Assembly (NCBI RefSeq): GCF_030161255.1
Contig: NZ_BSPX01000013.1
Location: 1 to 64,000 of the forward strand
Direction of reading: 5' to 3'
DNA length: 64,000 nucleotides
From: Zoogloea oryzae
GTDB taxonomy: Bacteria; Pseudomonadota; Gammaproteobacteria; Burkholderiales; Rhodocyclaceae
Below are positions 6,935 through 13,714 of this stretch, piece by piece. Positions within the stretch are counted from its first letter, which is position 1. Each line of letters opens with the position of its first letter. The notes below the pieces were generated by a model, which was not told where the DNA came from, did not search any database, and was given only the letters and a program-made list of their open reading frames with translations. The position numbers and the translations under genes were made by a program.

Positions 6935-7726
6935 TCAAGCCGCCTTCTTCATCTGCTTCTGATACAAAAACTCCAGAATCGCCGCGCGGCATTCGACGAA
7001 GTGGGGGTCGTGGGCCAGGGCGAGGCGGTCGCGGGGTTTGGGGAGCTTCACTTCGAGGATCTCGCCGATGGTGGCGGCGGGGCCGTTGGTCATCATCACG
7101 ACGCGGTCGGAGAGGAGCACGGCTTCATCCACGTCGTGGGTGACCATCACCACGGTGGCGCCGGTCTTTTCCATCACGCCGATGAGTTCGTCCTGCAGCG
7201 AGGCGCGGGTGAGCGCGTCGAGGGCGCCGAAGGGTTCGTCCATCAGCAGGATCTGGGGCTCCATCGCAAAGGCGCGGGCGATGCCGATGCGCTGCTTCAT
7301 GCCGCCGGAGATTTCGTGGGGCAGTTTCTGGGCGGCGTGGCTCATGTGCACCATCTCGAGGGCTTCGTTGGTGCGGGCCTTGAGCTTTTCCTTGCCTTCC
7401 TTGGTGCCGAACACGCGCTCGACGGCGAGGTAGACGTTCTCGAAGCAGTTGAGCCAGGGCAGGAGCGAGTGGTTCTGGAAGACCACCGCCCGCTCGGGGC
7501 CGGGGCCGGCGATCTCGCGGCCGTTGCACAGCATCACGCCCGAGGTGGGCAGGGTGAGGCCGGCGATGAGGTTGAGCAGCGTGGATTTGCCGCAGCCCGA
7601 GTGGCCGATGAGCGAGACGACTTCGCCCTTTTTGATCTGCAGATTGACGTTCTGCAGGGCGATGAAGCGGCCTTTCTTGGTGTCGAAGCTCATGCCGACG
7701 TTTTCGACTTTGACGATGGCGTTCAT
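6935..7726 (-). CDS. nrtD: Nitrate ABC transporter, ATP-binding subunit (NrtD/NasD type)
   Basis: This 263-residue ABC ATPase has Walker A GHSGCGKST (41-49), Q-loop VVFQNHSLLPW, signature ISGGMKQR, Walker B ILLMDEPFGALD and a switch His in MVTHDVDEAV. The Q-loop and the C-terminal KLPKPRDR segment are typical of the nitrate/sulfonate/taurine importer group. It energises uptake through the permease encoded 22 bp upstream. The nitrate assignment rests on the NrtA-like binding protein, the NtrC/sigma-54 promoter and the neighbouring nasT-like gene. A cyanate or other anion specificity cannot be excluded. Confidence 0.85.
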   Translation of the reverse strand: MNAIVKVENVGMSFDTKKGRFIALQNVNLQIKKGEVVSLIGHSGCGKSTLLNLIAGLTLPTSGVMLCNGREIAGPGPERAVVFQNHSLLPWLNCFENVYLAVERVFGTKEGKEKLKARTNEALEMVHMSHAAQKLPHEISGGMKQRIGIARAFAMEPQILLMDEPFGALDALTRASLQDELIGVMEKTGATVVMVTHDVDEAVLLSDRVVMMTNGPAATIGEILEVKLPKPRDRLALAHDPHFVECRAAILEFLYQKQMKKAA

Positions 7727-7748
7727 TTGATTTCTCCTCGGGTGGGGA

Positions 7749-8699
7749 TCAGTTGGCGCCGTAGCTGAAGCGGCGGGCGATCAGCAGCAGGAGTTGTTCG
7801 AGCAGGAGGCCGACGATGCCGATCACGAAGATGGCGATGATGATGTGCTCGACCTTGAGGTTGTTCCATTCGTCCCACACCCAGAAGCCGATGCCGACGC
7901 CGCCGGTGAGCATTTCGGCCGCGACGATCACCAGCCAGGCGGTGCCGATGGACAGGCGGATGCCGGTGAGCATGTAGGGCAGCACCGAGGGGAACAAAAT
8001 CTTGGTGATGATCTTGAACTCGGAGAGGTTGAGCACCCGCGCCACGTTGAGGTAATCCTGCGGCACGCGCTGCACGCCCTGGGCGGTGTTGAGGATCATC
8101 GGCCAGATGGAGCAGATGAAGATCGTCCATGTCGAGGCCGGGTCGGCGGCCTTGAAGACCATCAGCCCGATGGGCAGCCAGGCCAGCGGCGAGACCGGAC
8201 GCAGGATGCTGATGATCGGCTCGAGCATGCTGTTCATGAAGGCGAAGCGGCCGATGATGAAGCCCAGCGGGATGCCCACCAGCGCGGCCACGCCGAAGCC
8301 GATGGCGACGCGCTTGAGAGACGACAGGATGTTCCAGCCGATGCCCTGGTCGTTGGGGCCGTTGCTGTAGAAGGGGTCGGAGAACAGCACGACGGCGGCG
8401 TCCCAGGTTTTGCCGGGGCCGGGGAAGTCGGCGGATTTCATCGACACCAGCGCCCACACGCCGATCACCAGCGCGAAACCGAGCAGCGGCGGGATGACCT
8501 TGCGGACGAAGTTGCCCAGGTGGGTGCCGAAGGAGACGGAATCGTCTGCCTTGGCGGGCGCGGCGGCGGCTTTGTCGGTGTGGGTCGTGGCGCCCATCTT
8601 GGAATCCTCTGTCTTGGTGACTTCACCCCGGACGACCGGGGCAGACTCGGCTTCGGGCCGGACGGCAACGAGGCCGGACGTTAGCGATGCAGTGGTCAT
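7749..8699 (-). CDS. nrtB: Nitrate ABC transporter, permease subunit
   Basis: This 316-residue inner-membrane permease belongs to the binding-protein-dependent transport family. A hydrophilic N-terminal extension of about 70 residues precedes the first helix (IPPLLGFALVIGVWALVSM). Several further helices follow, with the cytoplasmic coupling segment around AEMLTGGVGIGFWVWDEWN. The ATG at 8699 has GGAG seven bases upstream; an internal ATG at 8597 with an AGAGG site is a realistic alternative that would remove 34 residues of low-complexity sequence. It lies in an operon between nrtA and nrtD. Confidence 0.85.
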   Translation of the reverse strand: MTTASLTSGLVAVRPEAESAPVVRGEVTKTEDSKMGATTHTDKAAAAPAKADDSVSFGTHLGNFVRKVIPPLLGFALVIGVWALVSMKSADFPGPGKTWDAAVVLFSDPFYSNGPNDQGIGWNILSSLKRVAIGFGVAALVGIPLGFIIGRFAFMNSMLEPIISILRPVSPLAWLPIGLMVFKAADPASTWTIFICSIWPMILNTAQGVQRVPQDYLNVARVLNLSEFKIITKILFPSVLPYMLTGIRLSIGTAWLVIVAAEMLTGGVGIGFWVWDEWNNLKVEHIIIAIFVIGIVGLLLEQLLLLIARRFSYGAN

Positions 8700-8773
8700 G
8701 GTGATCTCCGTGATCTTCGTGACGGCGGGTGAGCCTGTCGGGTTGCGTGCGGGATTGAATCGGGGTTTGGGGT

Positions 8774-8798
8774 GGCGGGCCGGTGGTGCCGGCCCGCC
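8774..8798 (-). other. Intercistronic hairpin between nrtA and nrtB
   Basis: A perfect 10-bp GC stem (GGCGGGCCGG / CCGGCCCGCC) with a 5-base loop starts six bases beyond the nrtA stop. With no T run, it is more likely to protect the 3' end of an nrtA message than to terminate. That would give excess binding protein over membrane subunits. Confidence 0.6.
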
Positions 8799-8804
8799 CG
8801 CCGG

Positions 8805-10061
8805 TCAGGCCTTGATCTTGAAGCTGGCGGCGTACTTCTTCGGGTCCTTGCCGTCCCACACCACGCCGTCGATGAGCTTGGAGGTGCGGAAGTCCGACTT
8901 GGGCACCGGCGCGCCGACGATGCTGGCGGCCTGCTTGTAGAGCTCGGTCTTGTTGATGGCCTTGGCCACGGCGAGGTAATCCACGTCCTGCTTGAGGAGG
9001 CCCCAGCGCTTGTGCTGGGTGAGGAACCACATGCCGTCCGACAGGTAGGGGTAGTTCACCTGGCCGTCGTTGTAGAACTTCATGTAGTTCTTTTCGGACC
9101 AGCTCTTGCCCAGGCCGTTTTCGTACTGGCCAATCATCCGGCTGCGGATCACATCCACGTCGGTATTCACGTAGCTCTTGGCGGCCACCGTCTCGGCGGT
9201 CTTCGAGCGGTTGGCGGCGCTGGCGTCGATCCACTTGGAGGCTTCGAGGATCGCGCAGATCATCGCCCGGGCGGTGTTGGGGTACTTGGCCGCAAATTCG
9301 GCGGTGGAACCCAGCACCTTCTCGGGGTGGTCGGTCCAGATGTCCTGGGTGGTCACGGCCGTAAAGCCGATCTTGTCGACGATGGCGCGCTGGTTCCAGG
9401 GTTCGCCCACGCAGTAGCCGTCCATGTTGCCGACGCGCATGTTGGCGACCATCTGCGGGGGCGGCACGACGATGTTCTTCACGTCCTTGAACGGGTCGAT
9501 GTCGTGGGCGGCCAGCCAGTAGTACAGCCACATGGCGTGGGTGCCGGTGGGGAAGGTCTGGGCGAAGGTGTATTCCTTTTCCTTCTTCGCGATCACCTTG
9601 GCGAGGGAGGCACCATCCACCGCGCCCTTGTCCTTGAGGCCGTTGGAGAGGGTGATGGCCTGGCCGTTGTTGTTGAGGGTCATGAGCACGGCCATGTCTT
9701 TCTTGGGGCCGCCGATGCCCAGGTGCAGGCCATACACCAGGCCGTACAGCACGTGGGCGGCGTGGAGTTCGCCGTTGGCGAGCTTGTCGCGCACGCCGGC
9801 CCAGGAGGCTTCCTTGCTGGGGGTGATCTTGATGCCGTACTTCTTGTCGAAGCCCATCACCGAGGCCATCACCACCGACGAACAGTCGGTCAGCGGGATG
9901 AAGCCGATCTTCACCTCCTCGATCTCCGGCTTGTCCGAACCGGCAGCCCACACACCACCCGCAGGAATCATCGTGCCCATTGCCGCCATACCTCCGAGGC
10001 CAGCCCCAGCCTTGAGAAAGCCGCGGCGGGAAAGAAACTTGTCGTCGAATTGCTTGCTCAT
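8805..10061 (-). CDS. nrtA: Nitrate ABC transporter, substrate-binding protein (Tat-exported)
   Basis: This 418-residue protein belongs to the NrtA/NasF/CmpA group. A twin-arginine signal SRRGFLKAG (11-19) and hydrophobic stretch end near GGVWAAG, so the folded protein is exported by Tat. The mature part starts with the family's VKIGFIPLTDC segment and includes GNMDGYCVGEPWNQRA and KVLGSTAEF, typical ligand-pocket regions. The start at 10061 is chosen over the longer frame (10094) because it places the Tat signal at the N-terminus behind an AGGGG site. The export signal separates it from NasS, the cytoplasmic nitrate sensor of the same fold. It is first gene of the operon. Confidence 0.87.
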   Translation of the reverse strand: MSKQFDDKFLSRRGFLKAGAGLGGMAAMGTMIPAGGVWAAGSDKPEIEEVKIGFIPLTDCSSVVMASVMGFDKKYGIKITPSKEASWAGVRDKLANGELHAAHVLYGLVYGLHLGIGGPKKDMAVLMTLNNNGQAITLSNGLKDKGAVDGASLAKVIAKKEKEYTFAQTFPTGTHAMWLYYWLAAHDIDPFKDVKNIVVPPPQMVANMRVGNMDGYCVGEPWNQRAIVDKIGFTAVTTQDIWTDHPEKVLGSTAEFAAKYPNTARAMICAILEASKWIDASAANRSKTAETVAAKSYVNTDVDVIRSRMIGQYENGLGKSWSEKNYMKFYNDGQVNYPYLSDGMWFLTQHKRWGLLKQDVDYLAVAKAINKTELYKQAASIVGAPVPKSDFRTSKLIDGVVWDGKDPKKYAASFKIKA

Positions 10062-10092
10062 CGCTCGCCCCTGATCGTGAAATCGAAAATTC

Positions 10093-10147
10093 AAAAAAAA
10101 ACGGGCGCCACATCTCCCCGCAATAACCCGCGAGGGGATGGACGCCC
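10093..10147 (-). terminator. Leader terminator upstream of nrtA (antitermination target)
   Basis: On the minus strand GGGCG (10147-10143) pairs with CGCCC (10107-10103), and the interior adds ATC/GAT and CCC/GGG pairing. Nine T residues (10101-10093) follow immediately. It lies inside the 5' leader, 31 bases before the nrtA start, so it would stop transcription unless overridden. In nas operons of Klebsiella and Azotobacter such a terminator is opened by an ANTAR protein (NasR or NasT). The adjacent gene here encodes an ANTAR protein. Confidence 0.8.
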
Positions 10148-10206
10148 TTGTCCAAGTGAGATCGCCTGATCAAGTCGGGCCGCCGTTGGTCCGACAACCA
10201 ACATTT

Positions 10207-10222
10207 AGCGAGGACCGTGCCA
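10207..10222 (-). promoter_or_regulatory. Sigma-54 promoter of the nrt operon
   Basis: The minus-strand sequence TGGCACGGTCCTCGCT matches the sigma-54 consensus TGGCACR-N4-TTGCW at all fixed positions but one, with exact GG-to-GC spacing. The predicted start point is near 10196, giving a leader of about 135 bases that contains the terminator at 10093-10147. Confidence 0.85.
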
Positions 10223-10262
10223 GTATTTTTAATTCATTGATTTGTATAACAAAGATTGTTTT

Positions 10263-10301
10263 GGGTGAATTCCTACCCCCTTTTGGGTAGTTGAATCACC
10301 C
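10263..10301. promoter_or_regulatory. Imperfect dyad between NtrC site and sigma-54 promoter
   Basis: GGGTGA..CTACCC (10263-10278) is mirrored by GGGTAG..TCACCC (10285-10301) around a short T-rich centre. It lies about 65-105 bases upstream of the predicted start. It may be a second activator or repressor site; no specific factor can be named. Confidence 0.45.
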
Positions 10302-10309
10302 CTTTCTGA

Positions 10310-10326
10310 TGCACTGTTGCAGTGCA
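10310..10326. promoter_or_regulatory. NtrC-type binding site
   Basis: TGCACTGTTGCAGTGCA is a 17-bp perfect dyad in its arms (TGCACT/AGTGCA, 5-base centre) and fits the NtrC enhancer consensus TGCACC-N5-GGTGCA. Its centre lies about 120 bases upstream of the predicted sigma-54 start, a normal enhancer distance. Confidence 0.75.
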
Positions 10327-10407
10327 ACACCCGCCGGTTTCGCACCACGCCGGATCATCCGGCCGCAACGCACGGCAGCCTCCTGGGCGCGGCGGGCGTT
10401 TCAAAGG

Positions 10408-10466
10408 GATTCGGGGCAGAGCCGCCAACGCGCCTCCGCCCCGAATCAAGGCCCCGCCCGCGGGGC
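10408..10466 (-). terminator. Hairpin pair after the nasT-like gene
   Basis: GATTCGGGGC (10408-10417) pairs perfectly with GCCCCGAATC (10438-10447). A compact GC hairpin lies at 10451-10466, starting 22 bases beyond the stop codon. There is no T run, so this is a possible weak terminator insulating the gene from the nrt promoter region. Confidence 0.4.
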
Positions 10467-10487
10467 AACTACCACTTTCGGATTACG

Positions 10488-11063
10488 TCACAGCAAAAGG
10501 TTAGACATGTCGATCACGTCCTGGGCCACGTCGGCCAGCTTGCGGCCCCGCTCCATCGCCAGTTTGCGCAGCGCGTGATAGGCCGCGTTCTCGTCGAGGC
10601 CGCGGGCTTTCATCAGCACGCCCTTGGCCCGGTCGATGGTGATCCGCTCGGAGAGCTTGCGGGTGGCGTCGTCGCGCTCGGCGCGCATGTGCTGGAAGGC
10701 TTCGAACTGGGCGATGGCCACCTCGACCACCGCGTCCAGGCGCGCAGGTGACACGGAATCAACGACATACGACGACACGCCGGCCTTCACGGCGCGGCGG
10801 ATCATCTCGGAATCGGCATCCTGGGAGAACAGCAGCACCGGGCGCGGGCAGTCCCGGTTCATGATCGCGAGGTGTTCCAGGGTGTCCCGGCTGGGGGAAT
10901 CGGCCTGAATGAAGATCACGTCGGGCTTGGTGTTCAGCACCTGATCGGACAGCTCCAGGGCACTGGAAAGCACGGCCGCCACCTGATGACCGGCCAGCGC
11001 GATGGCCGAACAGACGTCGGCGGCGCGCTCGCGGGAGGAATCGACAACCAGCACTCGTAGCAT
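10488..11063 (-). CDS. nasT: NasT-like ANTAR antitermination regulator
   Basis: This 191-residue protein has a receiver-like N-terminal domain (about 1-120) and a C-terminal ANTAR RNA-binding domain (about 130-190; ITIDRAKGVLMKARGLDENA). ANTAR proteins open leader terminators, and NasT does this for nitrate assimilation genes when freed from the sensor NasS. PSRDTLEHL and the stretch after it are typical of NasT. The site normally holding the phospho-acceptor Asp reads Gln53 (FIQADSP), and the second residue of the usual acidic pair is Ser9, so phosphorylation looks unlikely. No nasS gene is in the window. The terminator before nrtA is the obvious target. Confidence 0.85.
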   Translation of the reverse strand: MLRVLVVDSSRERAADVCSAIALAGHQVAAVLSSALELSDQVLNTKPDVIFIQADSPSRDTLEHLAIMNRDCPRPVLLFSQDADSEMIRRAVKAGVSSYVVDSVSPARLDAVVEVAIAQFEAFQHMRAERDDATRKLSERITIDRAKGVLMKARGLDENAAYHALRKLAMERGRKLADVAQDVIDMSNLLL

Positions 11064-11151
11064 GGGAATTCGGACCTTAAAGAGTACCGACTTACCTCAG
11101 CAAAAAGCACGCCAGCTTCGGCCCTGCGCTGCGCCGCCCGACGGCGGGGGC

Positions 11152-12690
11152 TTACACGGCGCAGTCGAGGATCAGCACCGAGACGTCGTCACCGGCGGCC
11201 TGGCGCCCCAGGTGACGGGTGAGCGCCTGACGCAACCGGCTGACCCGACCACTGCGCGGCGAGCCCTGCAGCGTCGCCTCCAGGCCACGCATCCCGAAGG
11301 CTTCGCCGCTGGCGTTCTCCGCCTCGGTGAGGCCGTCGGAACACAGCACGATCTGCGACACCTCGCTCCAGACGAACTCCTCGTGGCTGATCCCCGCTTC
11401 TTCGGAAGGGAGGATGCCCAGCGGGAGCTGGCGGGAGATGAAGCGCTGCACCACCTTGCCGCCGTCGTCGATGCGCAGCACGTCGGGCACGCCGCCCACC
11501 CAGATCTGGCCCTTGTGGGTGCCCGCCTCGAGGCGCACCAGCGATGCGGCCACGAAACGCCCCTTGGGCAGCAGGCCGCACAGCAGGCCGTTGAGTTCGG
11601 TCACCAGTTCGGTGAGTGACTGGTTGGCCGCGGCGCCCCGGTAGAAGGCGCCGAGGGCCGGCAGCACGCTCACCGCCGCCGCCAGGCCGTGACCGGTAGC
11701 GTCGGCCAGCATGGCGTAGAGCGCGCCCTGGGGCGAGCGGGCCACGGCCACCACGTCGCCGGAGAAGTTGCGCGCCGGCATCACCGCGTACTGCACGGCG
11801 CCGTCGCGCAGCCAGTCACTGCGCACCTGGCGCTCCATGATCGCCATGGCGAGCTCCTGCTCGCGCTCGGATTCGTCGTGGTAGCGCTGCAGCCGCGCCG
11901 CGTCCTCGGCCAGCTGGCGCTGGATGCGGCGCATCTCGGAGACATCGCGCACCACGCCGATGAACATCCGGCGGTTGGGCAGGGTGATGTCGGAGACCCC
12001 CAGCTCCAGCGGAAACTCGGTGCCGTCCTTGCGCACGCCGGAGAGCTCGCGGATCTGGCCGACCACGTGCTTCTCGCCGGTGCTCAGGTAGCGGCCAAGG
12101 TATTCGTCGTGCTTGTCCCGGTGGGGGTTGGGCATCAGCATCCGCAGGTTCTGGCCGACCAGCTCGTTGGCGGTGTAGCCGAAGATCTGGGTGGCAGAAC
12201 GATTGACGGAGAGGATCGTGCCCTTCTCATCCGCCGAGATGATCCCGTCGATCACGCCGTTGGCCACTGCGCGCACCTGCTCCAGCGATCCGGCGAGCCG
12301 GCGCTGCATGTCGAGCAGCCGGCGCAGGGCCTTGAAGCGGGCGGCAAACACCGGGAACGACAAGGGCTTGGCCAGATAGTCGTCGGCACCGATCTCGAGG
12401 CCATGCACGATGTCGCCCTCGCCCGACAGGGCCGACAGGATGATGATCGGCACCCAGTGGTCGTCGGCCATCGCGCGGATCTGCTTGATGGCCTCGAAGC
12501 CATCCATGCGCGGCATCATCAGGTCCATCAGGACCACATCGGGGGATTCCATGCGGAACAGCTCGACCGCCTCGACGCCATCGGTGGCGTAGATGGGCGT
12601 GCAGTTCAGGTGGGCGAGGAAAGCCCCCACGATGGTTCGGTTGGATGCAATGTCGTCTGCGACGAGCACCCGGAGTGGATTTTCAGCCAT
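11152..12690 (-). CDS. Receiver-PAS-PP2C (RsbU/SpoIIE-like) serine phosphatase
   Basis: From the chosen start MAENPLRVL this is a 512-residue protein. The receiver (about 5-120) has DD near 11-12, phospho-acceptor Asp in VVLMDLMMPRMDG and Lys in LAKPLSF. A PAS domain follows (about 140-265), then a SpoIIE-type PP2C domain (about 300-510) with metal-site segments DATGHGLAAA, CSDGLTEAEN and GDDVSVLILD. Such proteins dephosphorylate STAS anti-anti-sigma partners when the receiver is activated. A longer start at 12768 exists but adds a Pro/Gly-rich stretch with no domain. It is the last gene of a three-gene signalling operon. Confidence 0.83.
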   Translation of the reverse strand: MAENPLRVLVADDIASNRTIVGAFLAHLNCTPIYATDGVEAVELFRMESPDVVLMDLMMPRMDGFEAIKQIRAMADDHWVPIIILSALSGEGDIVHGLEIGADDYLAKPLSFPVFAARFKALRRLLDMQRRLAGSLEQVRAVANGVIDGIISADEKGTILSVNRSATQIFGYTANELVGQNLRMLMPNPHRDKHDEYLGRYLSTGEKHVVGQIRELSGVRKDGTEFPLELGVSDITLPNRRMFIGVVRDVSEMRRIQRQLAEDAARLQRYHDESEREQELAMAIMERQVRSDWLRDGAVQYAVMPARNFSGDVVAVARSPQGALYAMLADATGHGLAAAVSVLPALGAFYRGAAANQSLTELVTELNGLLCGLLPKGRFVAASLVRLEAGTHKGQIWVGGVPDVLRIDDGGKVVQRFISRQLPLGILPSEEAGISHEEFVWSEVSQIVLCSDGLTEAENASGEAFGMRGLEATLQGSPRSGRVSRLRQALTRHLGRQAAGDDVSVLILDCAV

Positions 12691-12793
12691 CAGCAGCACT
12701 CTACCGTTGGCAGGCAGCGGACGCTCGCCGCCGCCTGGAAGTTCGATCGGGGGCACGCCTCGCGGCATGCCGGATTCCGGTTCGTCGGGGCCA

Positions 12794-13714
12794 TTACTGG
12801 CTGGCCGCCTTGTCGCGGTGCACCCGGGGCACGGTCACGATGACCACGTTGCCGGGCGGAATGTAGGTCAGGCTCGAGAACGACAGCTGGCGCGACAGGG
12901 CGATGCCCCGGCCATTGGGCGCGAAGGCCCGCTCCGGGTCGAAATCGAGGAAGCGCCGCCAGTCGAAGCCCGGGCCATCGTCGGAGATCTCGAACACCCA
13001 GCGGTCCTCATCACGCAGGACGCGCAGCCGCACCACCCGCTTCTGGTTCTCGGGCAGCGCGAGCCGGCGATCCACTTCGTCTTCCCAGCGGTCGGCCTCG
13101 CGCAGCCGGCTCTTTTCGGCAAAGTCGATGCCCAGGTTGCCGTGCTCGATGCCATTGACCAGCAGCTCGGACAGGCCCATCGCCAGGGTTTCCGGCTGCG
13201 GGCCGAGGAGCGCCACGAAGGAGGCGAGCTTGTGGGCTTCGTCGAGGGTGCGGATGACGAACTCGCCCTCGCCCAGGAAACCCAGCGCCACCGCGTGATC
13301 GGCCAGGTTGGCGCTCAACTCCCGGCGGGTCCGCATGTCGTCGAGGGCCGAGCGGATGATGGTCTGCAGGGCCTCGCCCTCGAAGGGCTTGGTGAGGTAG
13401 TAGAAGGCGCCGGCGGCCAGGCCTTCACGGATCTGCTCGGGCGAGGTGGCCGCCGTCTGCATGATCACCGGGATCGAGTGCAGGCGCTGGTCGGCCTTCA
13501 TGCGGGTGAGCACCTGAATGCCGTCCATGCCCGGCATCATGCGGTCGAGCAGGACCAGATCGAAGGTGGAATCGGGCTGTTCCAGCTCGGCCCACGCGGC
13601 CTCGCCGGACTCGACCATCACCAGCTCGAAATCCATCCCGTCCAGGTATTCAGCCACGATGTCGAGATTGAACGGCTCGTCATCCACGACCAGTATCTTT
13701 GCCATGCTCATCAA
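12794..13714 (-). CDS. Receiver-HATPase (RsbW-like) response regulator
   Basis: This 306-residue protein has a receiver domain (about 5-125; VVDDEP, phospho-Asp in LVLLDRMMPGMDG, Lys in LTKPFEG) fused to an HATPase_c_2 domain of the anti-sigma serine kinase type (about 150-300). The kinase part shows N-box ELLVNGIEHGNLGI, DDGPGFD and PNGRGIALSR. The expected role is a phosphorylation-controlled serine kinase or anti-sigma switch working with the PP2C phosphatase encoded 103 bp downstream. The start codon overlaps the stop of the upstream histidine kinase by four bases, implying translational coupling and a cognate pair. Confidence 0.83.
   Translation of the reverse strand: MMSMAKILVVDDEPFNLDIVAEYLDGMDFELVMVESGEAAWAELEQPDSTFDLVLLDRMMPGMDGIQVLTRMKADQRLHSIPVIMQTAATSPEQIREGLAAGAFYYLTKPFEGEALQTIIRSALDDMRTRRELSANLADHAVALGFLGEGEFVIRTLDEAHKLASFVALLGPQPETLAMGLSELLVNGIEHGNLGIDFAEKSRLREADRWEDEVDRRLALPENQKRVVRLRVLRDEDRWVFEISDDGPGFDWRRFLDFDPERAFAPNGRGIALSRQLSFSSLTYIPPGNVVIVTVPRVHRDKAASQ

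Noticed and set aside
10186..10201. TTGGT-TGTCGG-ACCAA hairpin as the first ANTAR recognition element
   Set aside because: It overlaps the predicted transcription start near 10196, so only half would be in the RNA, and the loop lacks the usual A1 and G4.
12690..12768. Longer N-terminus of the PP2C response regulator
   Set aside because: The extra 26 residues are Pro/Gly-rich without a domain, and MAENPLRVL leads directly into the receiver; the choice remains uncertain.
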